This document shows positions 27,695 through 37,225 of a stretch of 64,000 nucleotides of DNA, one piece after another (the stretch's first letter is position 1; the number at the start of each line of letters is the position of its first letter). The notes beneath the pieces were generated by a model that saw only the letters and a list, made by a program, of their open reading frames with translations, was not told where the DNA came from and searched no databases. The position numbers and the translations under genes were made by a program. The stretch comes from JAEYFP01 sp964566545 (lineage in GTDB: Bacteria > Bacillota > Clostridia > Lachnospirales > Lachnospiraceae): the NCBI GenBank assembly GCA_964566545.1, contig CAZMIX010000002.1, positions 62,001-126,000 on the forward strand, in the 5' to 3' direction.

Positions 27695-27723
27695 ATTATA
27701 CTATAAATGGAAACATAACGCAA
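27695..27723 (-). promoter_or_regulatory. Sigma-A promoter of flaG-flagellin
   Basis: Minus strand TTGCGT (27723-27718), 17-bp spacer, TATAAT (27700-27695). It resembles the vegetative consensus rather than a sigma-D (TAAA...GCCGATAA) flagellar promoter. Confidence 0.75.
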
Positions 27724-27774
27724 GCGGCCTGACATTATTTTCACCCTTGCTTCCACAATGGTAAAGCCTGCTTG

Positions 27775-28161
27775 TTACTGTTTTGGCAAAGAATTCTCCG
27801 TATCATTTACGACGACCTCTGTTTCCTGATACACTTCCGTCCGGGCTTTGCTCCCATCAGATTCAGTAGTTTTCCTGTAAACCTCCCGATACCCCGCATC
27901 CTGCTCGTGTTTTAATTCCCTTTTATACTCCTTGATTTTTTCATCGCAGGCTGCCAGCTTGTCAACAAATTCAACAAGCTCTATTTCCGGTGTGTCCTTG
28001 TACAGCTCATAATATTTCTTTCCAAGCCTGTAATACTGTTCCTGTTTTTTGGCCTCTTCCGCCTTGATCTGTGCATGCAGTTTGGCGATACCGCCGAATT
28101 CCTTTGCCTTATCAACTGCTCCCTGTACCAGCTTTGAAAAATCGTTTGAATAATCCTCCAT
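27775..28161 (-). CDS. Small coiled-coil protein, unknown function
   Basis: I do not recognise it. The 128 residues are strongly charged and helical: a first helix (MEDYSNDFSKLVQGAVDKAKEFG), a lysine/glutamate-rich coiled coil over residues 20-90, and a polar tail. There is no membrane or signal segment. The ATG at 28161 is spaced correctly from AAAGGAGG, while the one two codons earlier abuts it. It follows holA by 53 bp, and the flaG promoter starts just after it. Confidence 0.75.
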   Translation of the reverse strand: MEDYSNDFSKLVQGAVDKAKEFGGIAKLHAQIKAEEAKKQEQYYRLGKKYYELYKDTPEIELVEFVDKLAACDEKIKEYKRELKHEQDAGYREVYRKTTESDGSKARTEVYQETEVVVNDTENSLPKQ

Positions 28162-28214
28162 TTTCATCCTCCTTTTATACGCGGCCGATCGGTCTCACCC
28201 GCATCCGCCTTATT

Positions 28215-29201
28215 TCATTTTTGTGCCTGTGAGTATTTCACAAGCAATAGCTCCACACTCATCACATCGTTCATCCGACCCGTTTTTACTGCGGTCTCCA
28301 GCTCTACGCATTCCTCGACTGCCGCTCTCAATGTTTCATTGGAAAACTTTGCGGCCTGTGCGATATATTTTTGTACAACGAAGCTATGCAGGCCCGTTTT
28401 TTCTGCAATCACAGGGGGAGAGACGCCCTCTTCGCGAAACTGCTTCACCTGCATCAAAAGATTAAACTGCCGCGCAAGCAGGAACAAAATCCGCATCGAC
28501 GGTTCCCTTAGCGTCAACAAATCATAGTAGAGCTGCAGCGCCACCTTCTGCTGTTTAGCCGCAACGGCATTAATCATATCGAAAATGCGGTTTGTCGTCT
28601 GCACCGTGCAGACAGCTTCTACGTCCACAGCCGTAATCGTATCTTTTTGAAGCGTGTAACAGAGTAGTTTTTCCAGCTCCTTTGATATGTTTTCCATATC
28701 ATTTCCTGTCCGCTGCAAAAAGAGAAGCAAAGCGCCCTCGGATATTTGCCGGTTTTCCTTTTTGATCTGCCCTAATATCCATTTCCTAAGGATTGCCTCC
28801 TCCTGTCTGGCAAATTCGACCGCCCTGCCGCTGTCCTTGACCGACTTATAAAGTCTGCCTCGCTTATCGGCCGCTTCCTCCACAAATACAATACACGTGC
28901 TTTCCGGTATCTCTTTTATATATTCCGCAAGAGAATCACAACCGTTCTTGAAAAATCCGGTATCCTCCAGAATGATAAGGCGCCGATCCGCAAAAAAAGG
29001 CAATGTCTCCGCCAGATCAATAATTTCGTCTGGGTTGACCTCCTTGCCGGTATAGGCAGAAACGTTCATCGAATCATCCGGCGCACTCAACGCCGCCTTT
29101 AGGCGATCCCGGTACTGGCTGCGCAAATACGCCTCCTCCCCGTAAAGCAAATACACCTTTTTAAATTGTCCGTTTTTGATATCTTCGTTTAAGCTTTTCA
29201 T
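28215..29201 (-). CDS. holA: DNA polymerase III delta subunit
   Basis: Clamp-loader subunit that opens the beta clamp. Landmarks are the N-terminal KKVYLLYGEEAYLRSQYRDRL, the domain I strand RRLIILEDTGFF, the loader interface FARQEEAILRKWI and the C-terminal helical collar (MRILFLLARQFNLLMQVKQ...GLHSFVVQKYIAQAAKF). Length 328 is normal. In many Firmicutes holA directly follows comEC; here an opposite-strand gene of about 1.1 kb separates them. Confidence 0.94.
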   Translation of the reverse strand: MKSLNEDIKNGQFKKVYLLYGEEAYLRSQYRDRLKAALSAPDDSMNVSAYTGKEVNPDEIIDLAETLPFFADRRLIILEDTGFFKNGCDSLAEYIKEIPESTCIVFVEEAADKRGRLYKSVKDSGRAVEFARQEEAILRKWILGQIKKENRQISEGALLLFLQRTGNDMENISKELEKLLCYTLQKDTITAVDVEAVCTVQTTNRIFDMINAVAAKQQKVALQLYYDLLTLREPSMRILFLLARQFNLLMQVKQFREEGVSPPVIAEKTGLHSFVVQKYIAQAAKFSNETLRAAVEECVELETAVKTGRMNDVMSVELLLVKYSQAQK

Positions 29202-29389
29202 GCGGTTTATTATAGCACATTCTTATGCTCTTAAAAAGATGTCATCTTGACAAAATTATTTGACTAAAATTATTTATGTAAAATTATTCAAAAACAGTTG
29301 CGTTATGGAAAGAAAAGCAATAAACTGTTGTTAGGAAGTACGAAAAGCACAGATACATTAATATTACTAGCAAATAAAGAGGCCGGCAC

Positions 29390-30470
29390 ATGAAAAAAAT
29401 TAAAAAAAGGATGATTAAAAAAATGATTGCATTGGTCTTGGCAGCATGCCTGGCCACCATCAATCCATTGATTACTTATGCAAAAGCAAATGCTCAAATT
29501 TCCGTCTCACAGCTCTCAGATGTCCTTTCCAACATGCAAACCATGATATTCAATTTGGAGAAATTGGGATTTTCATCAAAAGAACGATCTATTTTCCATA
29601 TCCGGTAAAGTGAGTGAGCAAGACCTACATATGCTTTATCAACTATCCAAAACGGAAAATAATTCTTTACAAGCTTTCTATGATCATAACAAAAATCCTA
29701 AAACAAATGAGTGTGAGCAAATCCGGAGATTATGTAATGTCTATTCTATCGCACTAAGCAATCCTTCCAGTTATTATGACGGAAATCTAAACAATGCGGC
29801 GGATTTCGGAAATTATGTTATGTATTTATATATCTCCCATTATATTGATGGTACGGGAAAGGCTTCTTCCTCCAATCAGCTGCCATACATAATATCCTCC
29901 GACGATATCACTGCGTATAACTCTTTTCTGAATGCATCAGGTTCCTTTTCTTATTTTTCAGGCATCGGCTCCCTTGCCGCTTTATGCTATAACAATTTAG
30001 ATTACGACCAAACAACAGAACATCTCAATACAATAAATTCTGTGCTGGAAGAAAATATTGCTTTGTTATATGCCGCGGGAAACGACGAATATGACACAAA
30101 GTCCGCTAAAAATGCATTTCATTTCGTTCTGGAAAAGGTTTTATGGTATTATAACAACAATTATACAGACGGTATGGAAGAAAGTGATTTTCGGACAAGC
30201 ACATGGAACTATGTGGAAGAAACTCTGAACGCATCGGATTTTTATGCAGATTATGACGAAGCCTTTATATCCTTATTAATTAGCAGCATGACAGACGTTA
30301 TGTGGAGTGTTGCGGCAAACACGTTATCTAATTTCTGTTTATTAGCCGCAGCGTTACCGCTTTTCACATATTCATTTACAGGGCTTGTTCAAACAGCTGT
30401 TTGGGTAAATCTTAAATACTCATTTAGCAGAAGATACGCGGTAAGAATCGGCATTTATCTGGGCATATAA
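29390..30470 (+). pseudogene. Frameshifted secreted protein gene
   Basis: One gene in two frames. The first part (29390-29608) starts after AAAGAGG with a signal peptide (KKMIALVLAACLATINPLITYAKA) and about 45 mature residues. The second (open to 30470) continues as SGKVSEQDLHMLYQLSKTEN... with no start site of its own. Removing one T from TTTT near 29593 would join them as SKERSISISGKVSEQ, so a one-base indel is likely, real or a sequencing error. The product would be about 360 residues with a hydrophobic segment near the C-terminus. I recognise no family. It is visibly more AT-rich than its neighbours and on the opposite strand. Confidence 0.7.
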
Positions 30471-30492
30471 AATATGGAGAGCCTCTTTTCTT

Positions 30493-32877
30493 TCATTGAT
30501 TTAAAAAAGTGGCAACCGTCACTTTTTTATTGCTTATTTTTAAGGAAATTTGTCCGTTTTCAAATGTAACATATGTTATTATATTATCCAACCGCTGTAG
30601 CGTCTCTTCATGCGGATGTCCATAGCTGTTTCTTTCTCCCGCCGATATGACCGCGATTTGGGCGGATGTCTTTTTCAAAAATTCCGCCGTGGTGGAATTG
30701 CGCGAACCATGATGCGCTACCTTCAAATAGTGTATCGGCTCAAGACGTTCAAGCAGCTCTCGTTCCGCCTCCTCTCCGATATCTCCCGTAAACAGCGCCC
30801 GAAATCCTGCCGGCACATACTCCACCTGCAATACAAGCGAATTCTCATTGCTCTCCCGCAAGCGCCATGCATCACTTTCTGAAACAGAAGGAGAAAGGCA
30901 CTTTATTCGCACTCCCTTCTTTGCAAGCTCCTCTCCCGCCTCCATTAAATAGATCGGAATATTGCGCCGGGCTGCGAGGGCAGCTAATTCCATCATCGGC
31001 GTATCTGCTCCATCAGCGGTCTCTGATTCGGATAAGGCAACAGTTTTCGGCAGAATGATCCGTTCTACTGCAATACCACAATCCTCATCCGCAAGAATCT
31101 CTAAGATTCCGCTTATATGATCAATGTCCAAGTGTGACAGAAACACATAATCAATCCGATTGATGGCATTTGCCTTCAGACAGGGAATAATCCGGTATTT
31201 ACCCACCTGCTTTTCGTCACTGCTCCCTCCGTCCACAATTATAACGGGTACATTTTTACCTTTGATCAAAAAACAGTCACCCTGTCCTACCGACAGTGCG
31301 TGGAGTTCTAATTCCGCACTATTACGCACAGACAACACACAGACTGCAATCAGAAAACTAATTCCTATCTTTATAAACAGGCGCCCTCCGCATTTTTTTA
31401 TTTGCTTATGGTGCCAGTATAACAATAATCCTGATAACAGCATCATATAGTATATTATGATCTGCCAGAATGCGGGCTTTCCCGTAATCCATAGATTTCC
31501 GGGGAGCGACCCGCAGAACTTTGCTATTTTTTCATAAGCGATTAAAATCAGATAGGACCCATATAATATTACACTTGTTATATTTGAAAACACAGGTGAA
31601 ATATAGCAGGCGGCATTGCCGAGAAGCCCTGCTAGAATTCCTGTTGCGAGCAATATTCCCATCGGCGGAATAATCAAAAGATTGACCATAATACCATAGC
31701 AGGAAATCTGGTAGAAATTCCACATCACAACCGGCAGCGTCGCAAGCTGCGTTGCGAGACTGACTCCGATTCCCTTCCCGATTCCCTTTCGCAGCTTTTT
31801 CTCCATTTTTGAGCCTTCTGTTTTTCTTATGTATAATTTCGTCCGATATTTTGACCATGAACTTTGCATTTCATCCAGCAGGGGACATAAAAGGCCGATT
31901 CCAACAACAGCTCCAAAGGAAAGCTGAAACGCGGCATCGTATAAGTAATTAATATTTTCCAATACGATCAGAACTGCTGAAACAGAAGCTGCCGAAAGCA
32001 AATCATAGCTCCTGCCGATACACGCGGCGAATATGCTGAGCAAAAACATAATCAGAGCTCGCAGCGTCGATGTAGAAAGTCCGGTCATTATGCCATAAGT
32101 AATGATAACAGCACTTGCAAGGAGCGCCGCCGCCCGCATCGGAATACCGCTCTTTTGAAGCAGCTTCATCAAATACAGCCCTACGGTCGCGATATGGAGT
32201 CCCGACAAACTTAAGATATGTGATATCCCCGCATTTTGGTATAGATCCTTAACCTCAGCATCCAGATTGGTTTGATCACCGAGCACGAGAGCCTGCATAA
32301 TTCCGGCTTCCTTTGCCGGCAGAAAGCTTTCATAAATTTCTCCTGTTTTCTCCCGTATCCGATACAGCTTTTCCTGAATGACATGATATTTTGCTGAAAT
32401 TCCGACAACCTCCACATCGGTCAGCGCCGCCTCAATTCCCTGCACCTGATAATAAGCTTTGGCATCAAACTGCCCGTCATTTTGTGCCGGCTCAAATTTC
32501 TTAAGTTTTCCCTCTGCCTTTATGCGGCTTCCGAGCTTTATTTGGGGATTTTCTTTTAATGAATTGGATAAATAGAGAATAAAACCATGACCTGTTTGGA
32601 TGTCCTTCTCTGGCGAACCGGCCTTATTTTTGGAAAAAAGGCCGATAATAGAAACGTCTTTTAAATAAATGACCGCGCGCTCATTTTTTAATTCCTTCCG
32701 TTCTACTGTCCCGCATACGGTGAGAGCGGTTTGGCTGCGTAGCTGAGATATCGCAGGTACGGCGCCAAAACCCTGCGCAACGCCCGTCTCCTCAATCCGC
32801 GGCAAAAGCTGCATGGCAATATACAAAAACAGCAGAAACCCAAGGCTGAGCACGCACATGGGTCTTCTGATATACAA
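30493..32877 (-). CDS. comEC: DNA uptake channel protein ComEC/Rec2
   Basis: Carries single-stranded DNA across the membrane during transformation. It starts with TTG, chosen because GGGAGG is seven bases upstream. The N-terminal OB-like region (50-165) is followed by the competence membrane domain (MQALVLGDQTNLDAEVKDLYQNAGISHILSLSGLHIA, then about ten helices) and a C-terminal metallo-beta-lactamase domain (SVGQGDCFLIKG, FLSHLDIDHISG, KVAHHGSRNSTTAEFL). At 794 residues it is full length with metal ligands kept. It is the last gene of the comEA operon. Confidence 0.96.
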   Translation of the reverse strand: MYIRRPMCVLSLGFLLFLYIAMQLLPRIEETGVAQGFGAVPAISQLRSQTALTVCGTVERKELKNERAVIYLKDVSIIGLFSKNKAGSPEKDIQTGHGFILYLSNSLKENPQIKLGSRIKAEGKLKKFEPAQNDGQFDAKAYYQVQGIEAALTDVEVVGISAKYHVIQEKLYRIREKTGEIYESFLPAKEAGIMQALVLGDQTNLDAEVKDLYQNAGISHILSLSGLHIATVGLYLMKLLQKSGIPMRAAALLASAVIITYGIMTGLSTSTLRALIMFLLSIFAACIGRSYDLLSAASVSAVLIVLENINYLYDAAFQLSFGAVVGIGLLCPLLDEMQSSWSKYRTKLYIRKTEGSKMEKKLRKGIGKGIGVSLATQLATLPVVMWNFYQISCYGIMVNLLIIPPMGILLATGILAGLLGNAACYISPVFSNITSVILYGSYLILIAYEKIAKFCGSLPGNLWITGKPAFWQIIIYYMMLLSGLLLYWHHKQIKKCGGRLFIKIGISFLIAVCVLSVRNSAELELHALSVGQGDCFLIKGKNVPVIIVDGGSSDEKQVGKYRIIPCLKANAINRIDYVFLSHLDIDHISGILEILADEDCGIAVERIILPKTVALSESETADGADTPMMELAALAARRNIPIYLMEAGEELAKKGVRIKCLSPSVSESDAWRLRESNENSLVLQVEYVPAGFRALFTGDIGEEAERELLERLEPIHYLKVAHHGSRNSTTAEFLKKTSAQIAVISAGERNSYGHPHEETLQRLDNIITYVTFENGQISLKISNKKVTVATFLNQ
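30503..30528. terminator. Bidirectional terminator inside the comEC 3' end
   Basis: AAAAAAGTG (30503-30511) pairs with CACTTTTTT (30520-30528). It lies within the last 12 codons of comEC and 33 bp after the stop of the convergent frameshifted gene, so it can stop read-through into comEC antisense. Confidence 0.65.
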
Positions 32878-32889
32878 AAACTTCCCTCC

Positions 32890-33807
32890 CTACTCGTGTA
32901 TGATTTCTAAATTTCTTTCAAACGGAGCCGATAAATAAATATGATCGCCAAATGTAATTTCTGTTTCCCCATCGATCATAAACTGCACTTTGCTGATATT
33001 TGGCAGCTCGGTCAGCGAATTTACAAATGAATAAATGACGACTTCATCTGTCACCCCGCGGATCTTCGTCAAAAACTCCTGGCTTAAGTTGACATAACAT
33101 ATCCCGTCCTTCACTGTGACACTGACAATTTTGATTTCCGACGACGCGGTCGGATATGCTTCATTCGTCATCGGTCCTGAGATAATATGCTCCGTAACCA
33201 GCTTCTCCATCGATATATTGCTGCTATAAGCAACAGATTCCACTGTCGATACAAGCCTTGTCCCATCTTCGTCCGCAAAATATAGACGCAGATCTGTTCT
33301 CTCATAAGCGTTTATTTCCGCACCAGTATTGTCAATAAACGTTTCCGCCGTCATCACGCCAACCGGCTGCTCTTTGGAATCCACAATCGGGGAGCCCATC
33401 ACCGTAAACATCACACCGTCCACACCCTCTATCTGTGACAGGGTTCGCACAATTGCAGCCCTCCGCAGCACCTCGGGTATCGCCACCGCCTGGTAATAGT
33501 TTTTATCAAAATCAAGCCGAAGCTGCCCCCCATTTAGCGTGCAGTCCAACACCGTGAGATTCCCGATTGGGCTTTTCAGTTCCACATCCTTAGGCTTAGT
33601 AGACAGCGCCACAATGCACTCATTGATCAGTGCATCCGTCTGGGAGTTAATCGGTGTATAATCCCTGCGCACAACCTTCGTTTCACTTTTATTCAGATAA
33701 TAAATCGAAAAGGAAGCCTCCTGTTCTTCCTTTCCTGCGCCGCAGCCGGCAAAAAGCAGACCCGACATGATGATCATTCCCAAAAACAACATCCATCTTT
33801 TTCCCAT
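32890..33807 (-). CDS. GerMN-domain lipoprotein
   Basis: Surface lipoprotein (lipobox LFAGC) with two GerMN modules, about residues 35-165 and 185-300. Each shows the beta-alpha pattern ending in a strand such as GGQLRLDFDKNYYQ or DGICYVNLSQEFL. In Bacillus GerM acts in sporulation and germination, and the domain also appears in WalK-linked proteins. Here the gene follows the histidine kinase by 16 bp, so it may act in sensing the envelope; that is inference. Gap to comEC is 12 bp. Confidence 0.88.
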   Translation of the reverse strand: MGKRWMLFLGMIIMSGLLFAGCGAGKEEQEASFSIYYLNKSETKVVRRDYTPINSQTDALINECIVALSTKPKDVELKSPIGNLTVLDCTLNGGQLRLDFDKNYYQAVAIPEVLRRAAIVRTLSQIEGVDGVMFTVMGSPIVDSKEQPVGVMTAETFIDNTGAEINAYERTDLRLYFADEDGTRLVSTVESVAYSSNISMEKLVTEHIISGPMTNEAYPTASSEIKIVSVTVKDGICYVNLSQEFLTKIRGVTDEVVIYSFVNSLTELPNISKVQFMIDGETEITFGDHIYLSAPFERNLEIIHE

Positions 33808-33823
33808 ATCCTGCCTCCCCGCA

Positions 33824-35293
33824 TCAGGCTATATAGCTGCGCGGAATTTTTACGGTAAAGGTCGTGCCTTTTCCTTCCTCGCCGGACACCTTAACCGCGC
33901 CCCTGTGCATCAAAACGGCATTTCTTGTAATCGCAAGACCAAGACCCGTGCCGCCGATCTCCCTTGAATGGGATTTGTCCACCCTGTAAAAACGCTCGAA
34001 AATATGCGCCTGAGACTCCTCCGGAATACCGATGCCGGAATCCGAAACCTCTACGGTGAAAAATTGATGATCCGCATCCACGGTCACCTTGACCCACCCG
34101 TCCTTAATGTTATATTTAATTGCGTTCTCAACAAGATTTGAAATCGCAAGCGTAAACTTCACTTCATCTATTTCCGCACTGACCGGCCGAATACTTTCCA
34201 GCACGAGCTCGATATTATTTGTATTGGCAATCGGCCGCAAACGCTTCAATATCATTTCCACCGTTTCGTTGATATCTGTCAAGACAATATTCATGTCGGC
34301 CGCCGTCTTATCCATTTTAACAAGCGCCAGCAGATCGTTAATAATCTTATCCTCCCTGTCAATCTCCTCCACGATATCCTTCATAAATTCCTGATACAGC
34401 TCAATCGGTACATTTTCCTGAGAAACAAGAGATTCGGCCAGAACCTTGATCGATGTAATTGGTGTTTTCAGCTCATGCGACACATTAGAGACAAATTCCT
34501 GCCGTGACTCATCCAGCGTCCGCATGCTCGAAAGCATTTGGTTAAACGATTCGGAAAGTGCTTCTGTTTCGGAATAATCCGGCACATAGATCCGTTCCTC
34601 CGTAAAGCCCTCCTTTATCCCGTTGATTGCACTGACAACTCTTCGAAACGGCTTGATAAGAGATAGGGAAACAAAATAGGCAAATGTAATAATAAGTATT
34701 GCCATGGAAAATTCCAGAATAACCGCTTTTTGCTTAAGAATGCCAAGTGTGTCCACGATGCTGTCTGTCGAAACACTCGTCAGCATAACACCAATCACTT
34801 CGCCGCTTTTTCGCTCCGCGATCGGCATCGTAATTTCAATATAATGATTGGTATCATCATATTTTGAAATGGGTTCTTTGCTGAAGCCCTTGACGACCTC
34901 CTCTGAAATCATTGTCTTTCCCTGACTGATGGAATAGGTATCCTTGACGATTCTTAGATCGCGGTCAATCACAAGTACCCTCCCATCATACAAATTGGAA
35001 AGCTGTTCTAACTCGCTGTTAATGACCTGAGAATCCTGATTGTTTAAATAGCTGTATGTAACAAGGTGGTTTGCCAAAATCTTGCATTGGTTTTGAATTT
35101 CCGCAGTCCTTATGGATACGGCGCGTGTCTCATAATTTTTCAAAATCGCCGTACGCAAAACAATGCCCGGCATAATGCCTGCCAGACAGATAATCAGAAA
35201 AATGCGAAACCGCAGGCTTCGCACTAATCTGGACTTTGTTATTTTTTGTCTAACCCTTGAAAAAATAACCGACACCCCATTTCGTATGGACAT
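33824..35293 (-). CDS. Membrane sensor histidine kinase (WalK/PhoR-like)
   Basis: Two membrane helices (about 25-50 and 180-205) flank an extracytoplasmic sensor of about 130 residues with a Cache-like look (DGRVLVIDRDLRIVKDTY). A HAMP linker follows, then HisKA with the phospho-accepting histidine in SHELKTPITSIKVL and a full HATPase domain (NLVENAIKYN, DSGIGIPEE, RFYRVDKS, GGTGLGLAI). No PAS domain, so it is nearer PhoR/YycG-short types. Its start overlaps the regulator gene by 44 bp; a later start is possible since the ribosome site is weak. Confidence 0.92.
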   Translation of the reverse strand: MSIRNGVSVIFSRVRQKITKSRLVRSLRFRIFLIICLAGIMPGIVLRTAILKNYETRAVSIRTAEIQNQCKILANHLVTYSYLNNQDSQVINSELEQLSNLYDGRVLVIDRDLRIVKDTYSISQGKTMISEEVVKGFSKEPISKYDDTNHYIEITMPIAERKSGEVIGVMLTSVSTDSIVDTLGILKQKAVILEFSMAILIITFAYFVSLSLIKPFRRVVSAINGIKEGFTEERIYVPDYSETEALSESFNQMLSSMRTLDESRQEFVSNVSHELKTPITSIKVLAESLVSQENVPIELYQEFMKDIVEEIDREDKIINDLLALVKMDKTAADMNIVLTDINETVEMILKRLRPIANTNNIELVLESIRPVSAEIDEVKFTLAISNLVENAIKYNIKDGWVKVTVDADHQFFTVEVSDSGIGIPEESQAHIFERFYRVDKSHSREIGGTGLGLAITRNAVLMHRGAVKVSGEEGKGTTFTVKIPRSYIA

Positions 35294-35945
35294 ATTTCGG
35301 TTCGCTTGGATTTGGCTCTATTTTTTCGCGCAGACGGCGAATGTGTACATCAACCGTCCTCACGTCGCCCGGATAATCGACTCCCCATACAAGTTTCAGC
35401 AGTTTATCCCTGTCATATACCTTATCCGGATTTCTCGCAAGCAACTCCAATACATCAAATTCCTTTGACGTAAGGTTGACCTCCTTATCCGCAATATAAA
35501 GGCGTCTTCCTTCTATTTCAAGGCGCATATCGCTGATCATAATATCGCCTTCTGCCGGATTTGCACCGCCCTCCGGATTGGGTGTTGCGCGGCGCATGAT
35601 CGCTTTAATCCTTGCTTTTACCTCAAGAATATTAAACGGCTTTGTAATATAATCGTCCGCCCCATATTCCAAACCGAGAATTTTATCCATATCATCGCCC
35701 TTTGCAGTCAGCATAATAATTGGAACTCTGGAAAATTCCCTGACCTGCTGGCATACCTCTAGACCTGAAAGCTTTGGCAGCATCAAATCCAGCAAAATAA
35801 TATCATATGTATTATTTTTAGCAAGCGCAACCGCTTCTTCTCCGTCATAAGCGCAGGAAACCTCCATACCTTCCTGCTCCAGACTGAACCGAATTCCCTT
35901 TACAATTAATTTTTCATCATCGACTACAAGCACCTTTTTCCCCAT
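35250..35945 (-). CDS. OmpR-family response regulator
   Basis: DNA-binding partner of the adjacent kinase. The receiver domain has acidic residues D9-D10 (VVDDEK), phospho-acceptor D53 (LLDLMLPKLSG), T (MLTAKGDD) and K (YITKPFN). The winged-helix domain carries NLTSKEFDVLELLARNPDKVYDRDKLLKLVWG and TVDVHIRRLREKIEPNPSEPKYVHTKWGVGYFF. The start at 35945 follows AAAGGA; an in-frame extension to 36107 runs into comEA and is not needed. The nearby 11-bp repeats at 38829 are a possible target. Confidence 0.95.
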   Translation of the reverse strand: MGKKVLVVDDEKLIVKGIRFSLEQEGMEVSCAYDGEEAVALAKNNTYDIILLDLMLPKLSGLEVCQQVREFSRVPIIMLTAKGDDMDKILGLEYGADDYITKPFNILEVKARIKAIMRRATPNPEGGANPAEGDIMISDMRLEIEGRRLYIADKEVNLTSKEFDVLELLARNPDKVYDRDKLLKLVWGVDYPGDVRTVDVHIRRLREKIEPNPSEPKYVHTKWGVGYFFKG

Positions 35946-35964
35946 GTCAAATCCTTTCCTTATG

Positions 35965-36666
35965 CTACGGACCGATGCAGATTTGCTCCTGCATTTTCCG
36001 AAAAAGACCCTCTTTAATTCCTTCCACCTGCATGATATCCTCAATCGTATGGAAGCCGCCCGACGCCTCTCTGTAGCGAATGATACTTTCCGCCTTTGCT
36101 TCTCCAATGCCTGGCAAATTCATCAGATCCTCTTTGGACGCCGTATTGATATTCACGCCAACCGATTCCGCGGCCTGTACGGCCGCCTGTGTGCCAATCG
36201 TATCGGTGCCGGCGTTTAACAAAAGCTGATCAGCATGCTCCGCTTCCTCCTCCGTCGGCACGTACACCTGCTGCCCGTCCGTCAGAAACGCCGCCTGATT
36301 TAAATAATTGTCCGCCGCCGTCTCATCGGTACCTCCCGCTGCCGCAATCGCATCCACAATCCGGGCGGACACCTCCAGATCATACACACCCGGAGCAATT
36401 ACCGCACCACAGACATGTACGGTAATCACAGCGAACTCCGCCGGATCCGAAAAAGCCTCTGCCGAGGCTTGCGCCGCCTCGCCGAGCAACTGCCCTGATG
36501 CGGGAGCCTCCTGCAATTCTTCCGTTTCCGAAATACCGCTTTGCTCTGCCGCCCCGGTTCCATCCAGCAAAAAAAGCTGTTCCTCCTTTGTCCGGCCACA
36601 GCCGGAGAAGCAGGCAAATAGACAAAAAAAGAGCACCAACCGCCAAATACTTTTATTGTTCCTCAC
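35965..36666 (-). CDS. comEA: ComEA-like DNA receptor, lipoprotein form
   Basis: Binds incoming double-stranded DNA at the cell surface. Signal sequence with a lipobox-like FSGC at residue about 23, where Bacillus ComEA has a plain membrane helix. An acidic linker precedes an SLBB domain (ITVHVCGAVIAPGVYDLEVSARIVDAIAAAGG, about 80-140) and a C-terminal helix-hairpin-helix pair (VNINTASKEDLMNLPGIGEAKAESIIRYREASGGF). The start is GTG after CAGGAG. It is the first gene in a run that ends with comEC. Confidence 0.92.
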   Translation of the reverse strand: MRNNKSIWRLVLFFCLFACFSGCGRTKEEQLFLLDGTGAAEQSGISETEELQEAPASGQLLGEAAQASAEAFSDPAEFAVITVHVCGAVIAPGVYDLEVSARIVDAIAAAGGTDETAADNYLNQAAFLTDGQQVYVPTEEEAEHADQLLLNAGTDTIGTQAAVQAAESVGVNINTASKEDLMNLPGIGEAKAESIIRYREASGGFHTIEDIMQVEGIKEGLFRKMQEQICIGP

Positions 36667-36739
36667 ATAGTCTCCTGTTCCCAGGCCCCGCTATGCAAAT
36701 ATAATTTTCCAACAAATTTATTGTAACATACTTCTGAAT

Positions 36740-37168
36740 CTATTTCCATTTAAAAATGACGATACCCGCAATCGCAACTGCCATACCAATTGCTTTTCTC
36801 AACTCAAACGGCTGCTTTTCTACTTGAAAGATTCCTAAAAGCTCAATCAAGTAGGCAATCAGAAGCTGTGATATAACAATGAGCATCACTGCCTTGGCAG
36901 GACCTAAGGAATCCATGCTCATAATAACCGTATACGTGATAAACGCTCCGAATACACCGCCTAACAGCATATATTTGGGTGAAACCGAGAAAATCCCGGA
37001 TATCGGCGTGCGATCCGTAAAAAACCATGCCAGCAGACAAACAAAAAATGCCGTTATCTGTACAAAGCCCGCCGCTGCCCATACACCCGATTTTTTAGTC
37101 ACTTCCGTATTGAAAACACCTTGAATGCTCATCAATGCTCCCGAAATCAACGCCGTAATAATTCCCAT
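36740..37168 (-). CDS. YdcZ-like (DUF606) inner-membrane transporter
   Basis: Small DMT-superfamily membrane protein with five hydrophobic segments in 142 residues. The start ATG at 37168 follows AAGGAGG; an upstream in-frame extension has no ribosome site. Typical features: GALMSIQGVFNTEVTKKSGVWAAAGFVQ, then GGVFGAFITYTVIMSMDSLGPAKAVMLIVISQLLIAYLIELLG and a final GIVIFKWK. Members are usually arranged in pairs or as duplicated genes; only one copy is seen here. The substrate is unknown. Confidence 0.88.
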   Translation of the reverse strand: MGIITALISGALMSIQGVFNTEVTKKSGVWAAAGFVQITAFFVCLLAWFFTDRTPISGIFSVSPKYMLLGGVFGAFITYTVIMSMDSLGPAKAVMLIVISQLLIAYLIELLGIFQVEKQPFELRKAIGMAVAIAGIVIFKWK

Positions 37169-37225
37169 AAACTTCCTCCTTGTCGCTTTTGTCACACGCA
37201 CACATCTGTATACATAATAAAAACA

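Noticed and set aside
29580..29640. Programmed ribosomal frameshift in the secreted gene
   Set aside because: No slippery heptamer, stimulatory hairpin or internal SD is visible; a simple one-base indel explains it better.
35946..36107. N-terminal extension of the response regulator
   Set aside because: Overlaps comEA, is Arg/Lys-rich and precedes a clear AAAGGA-ATG start at 35945 that begins the receiver domain exactly.
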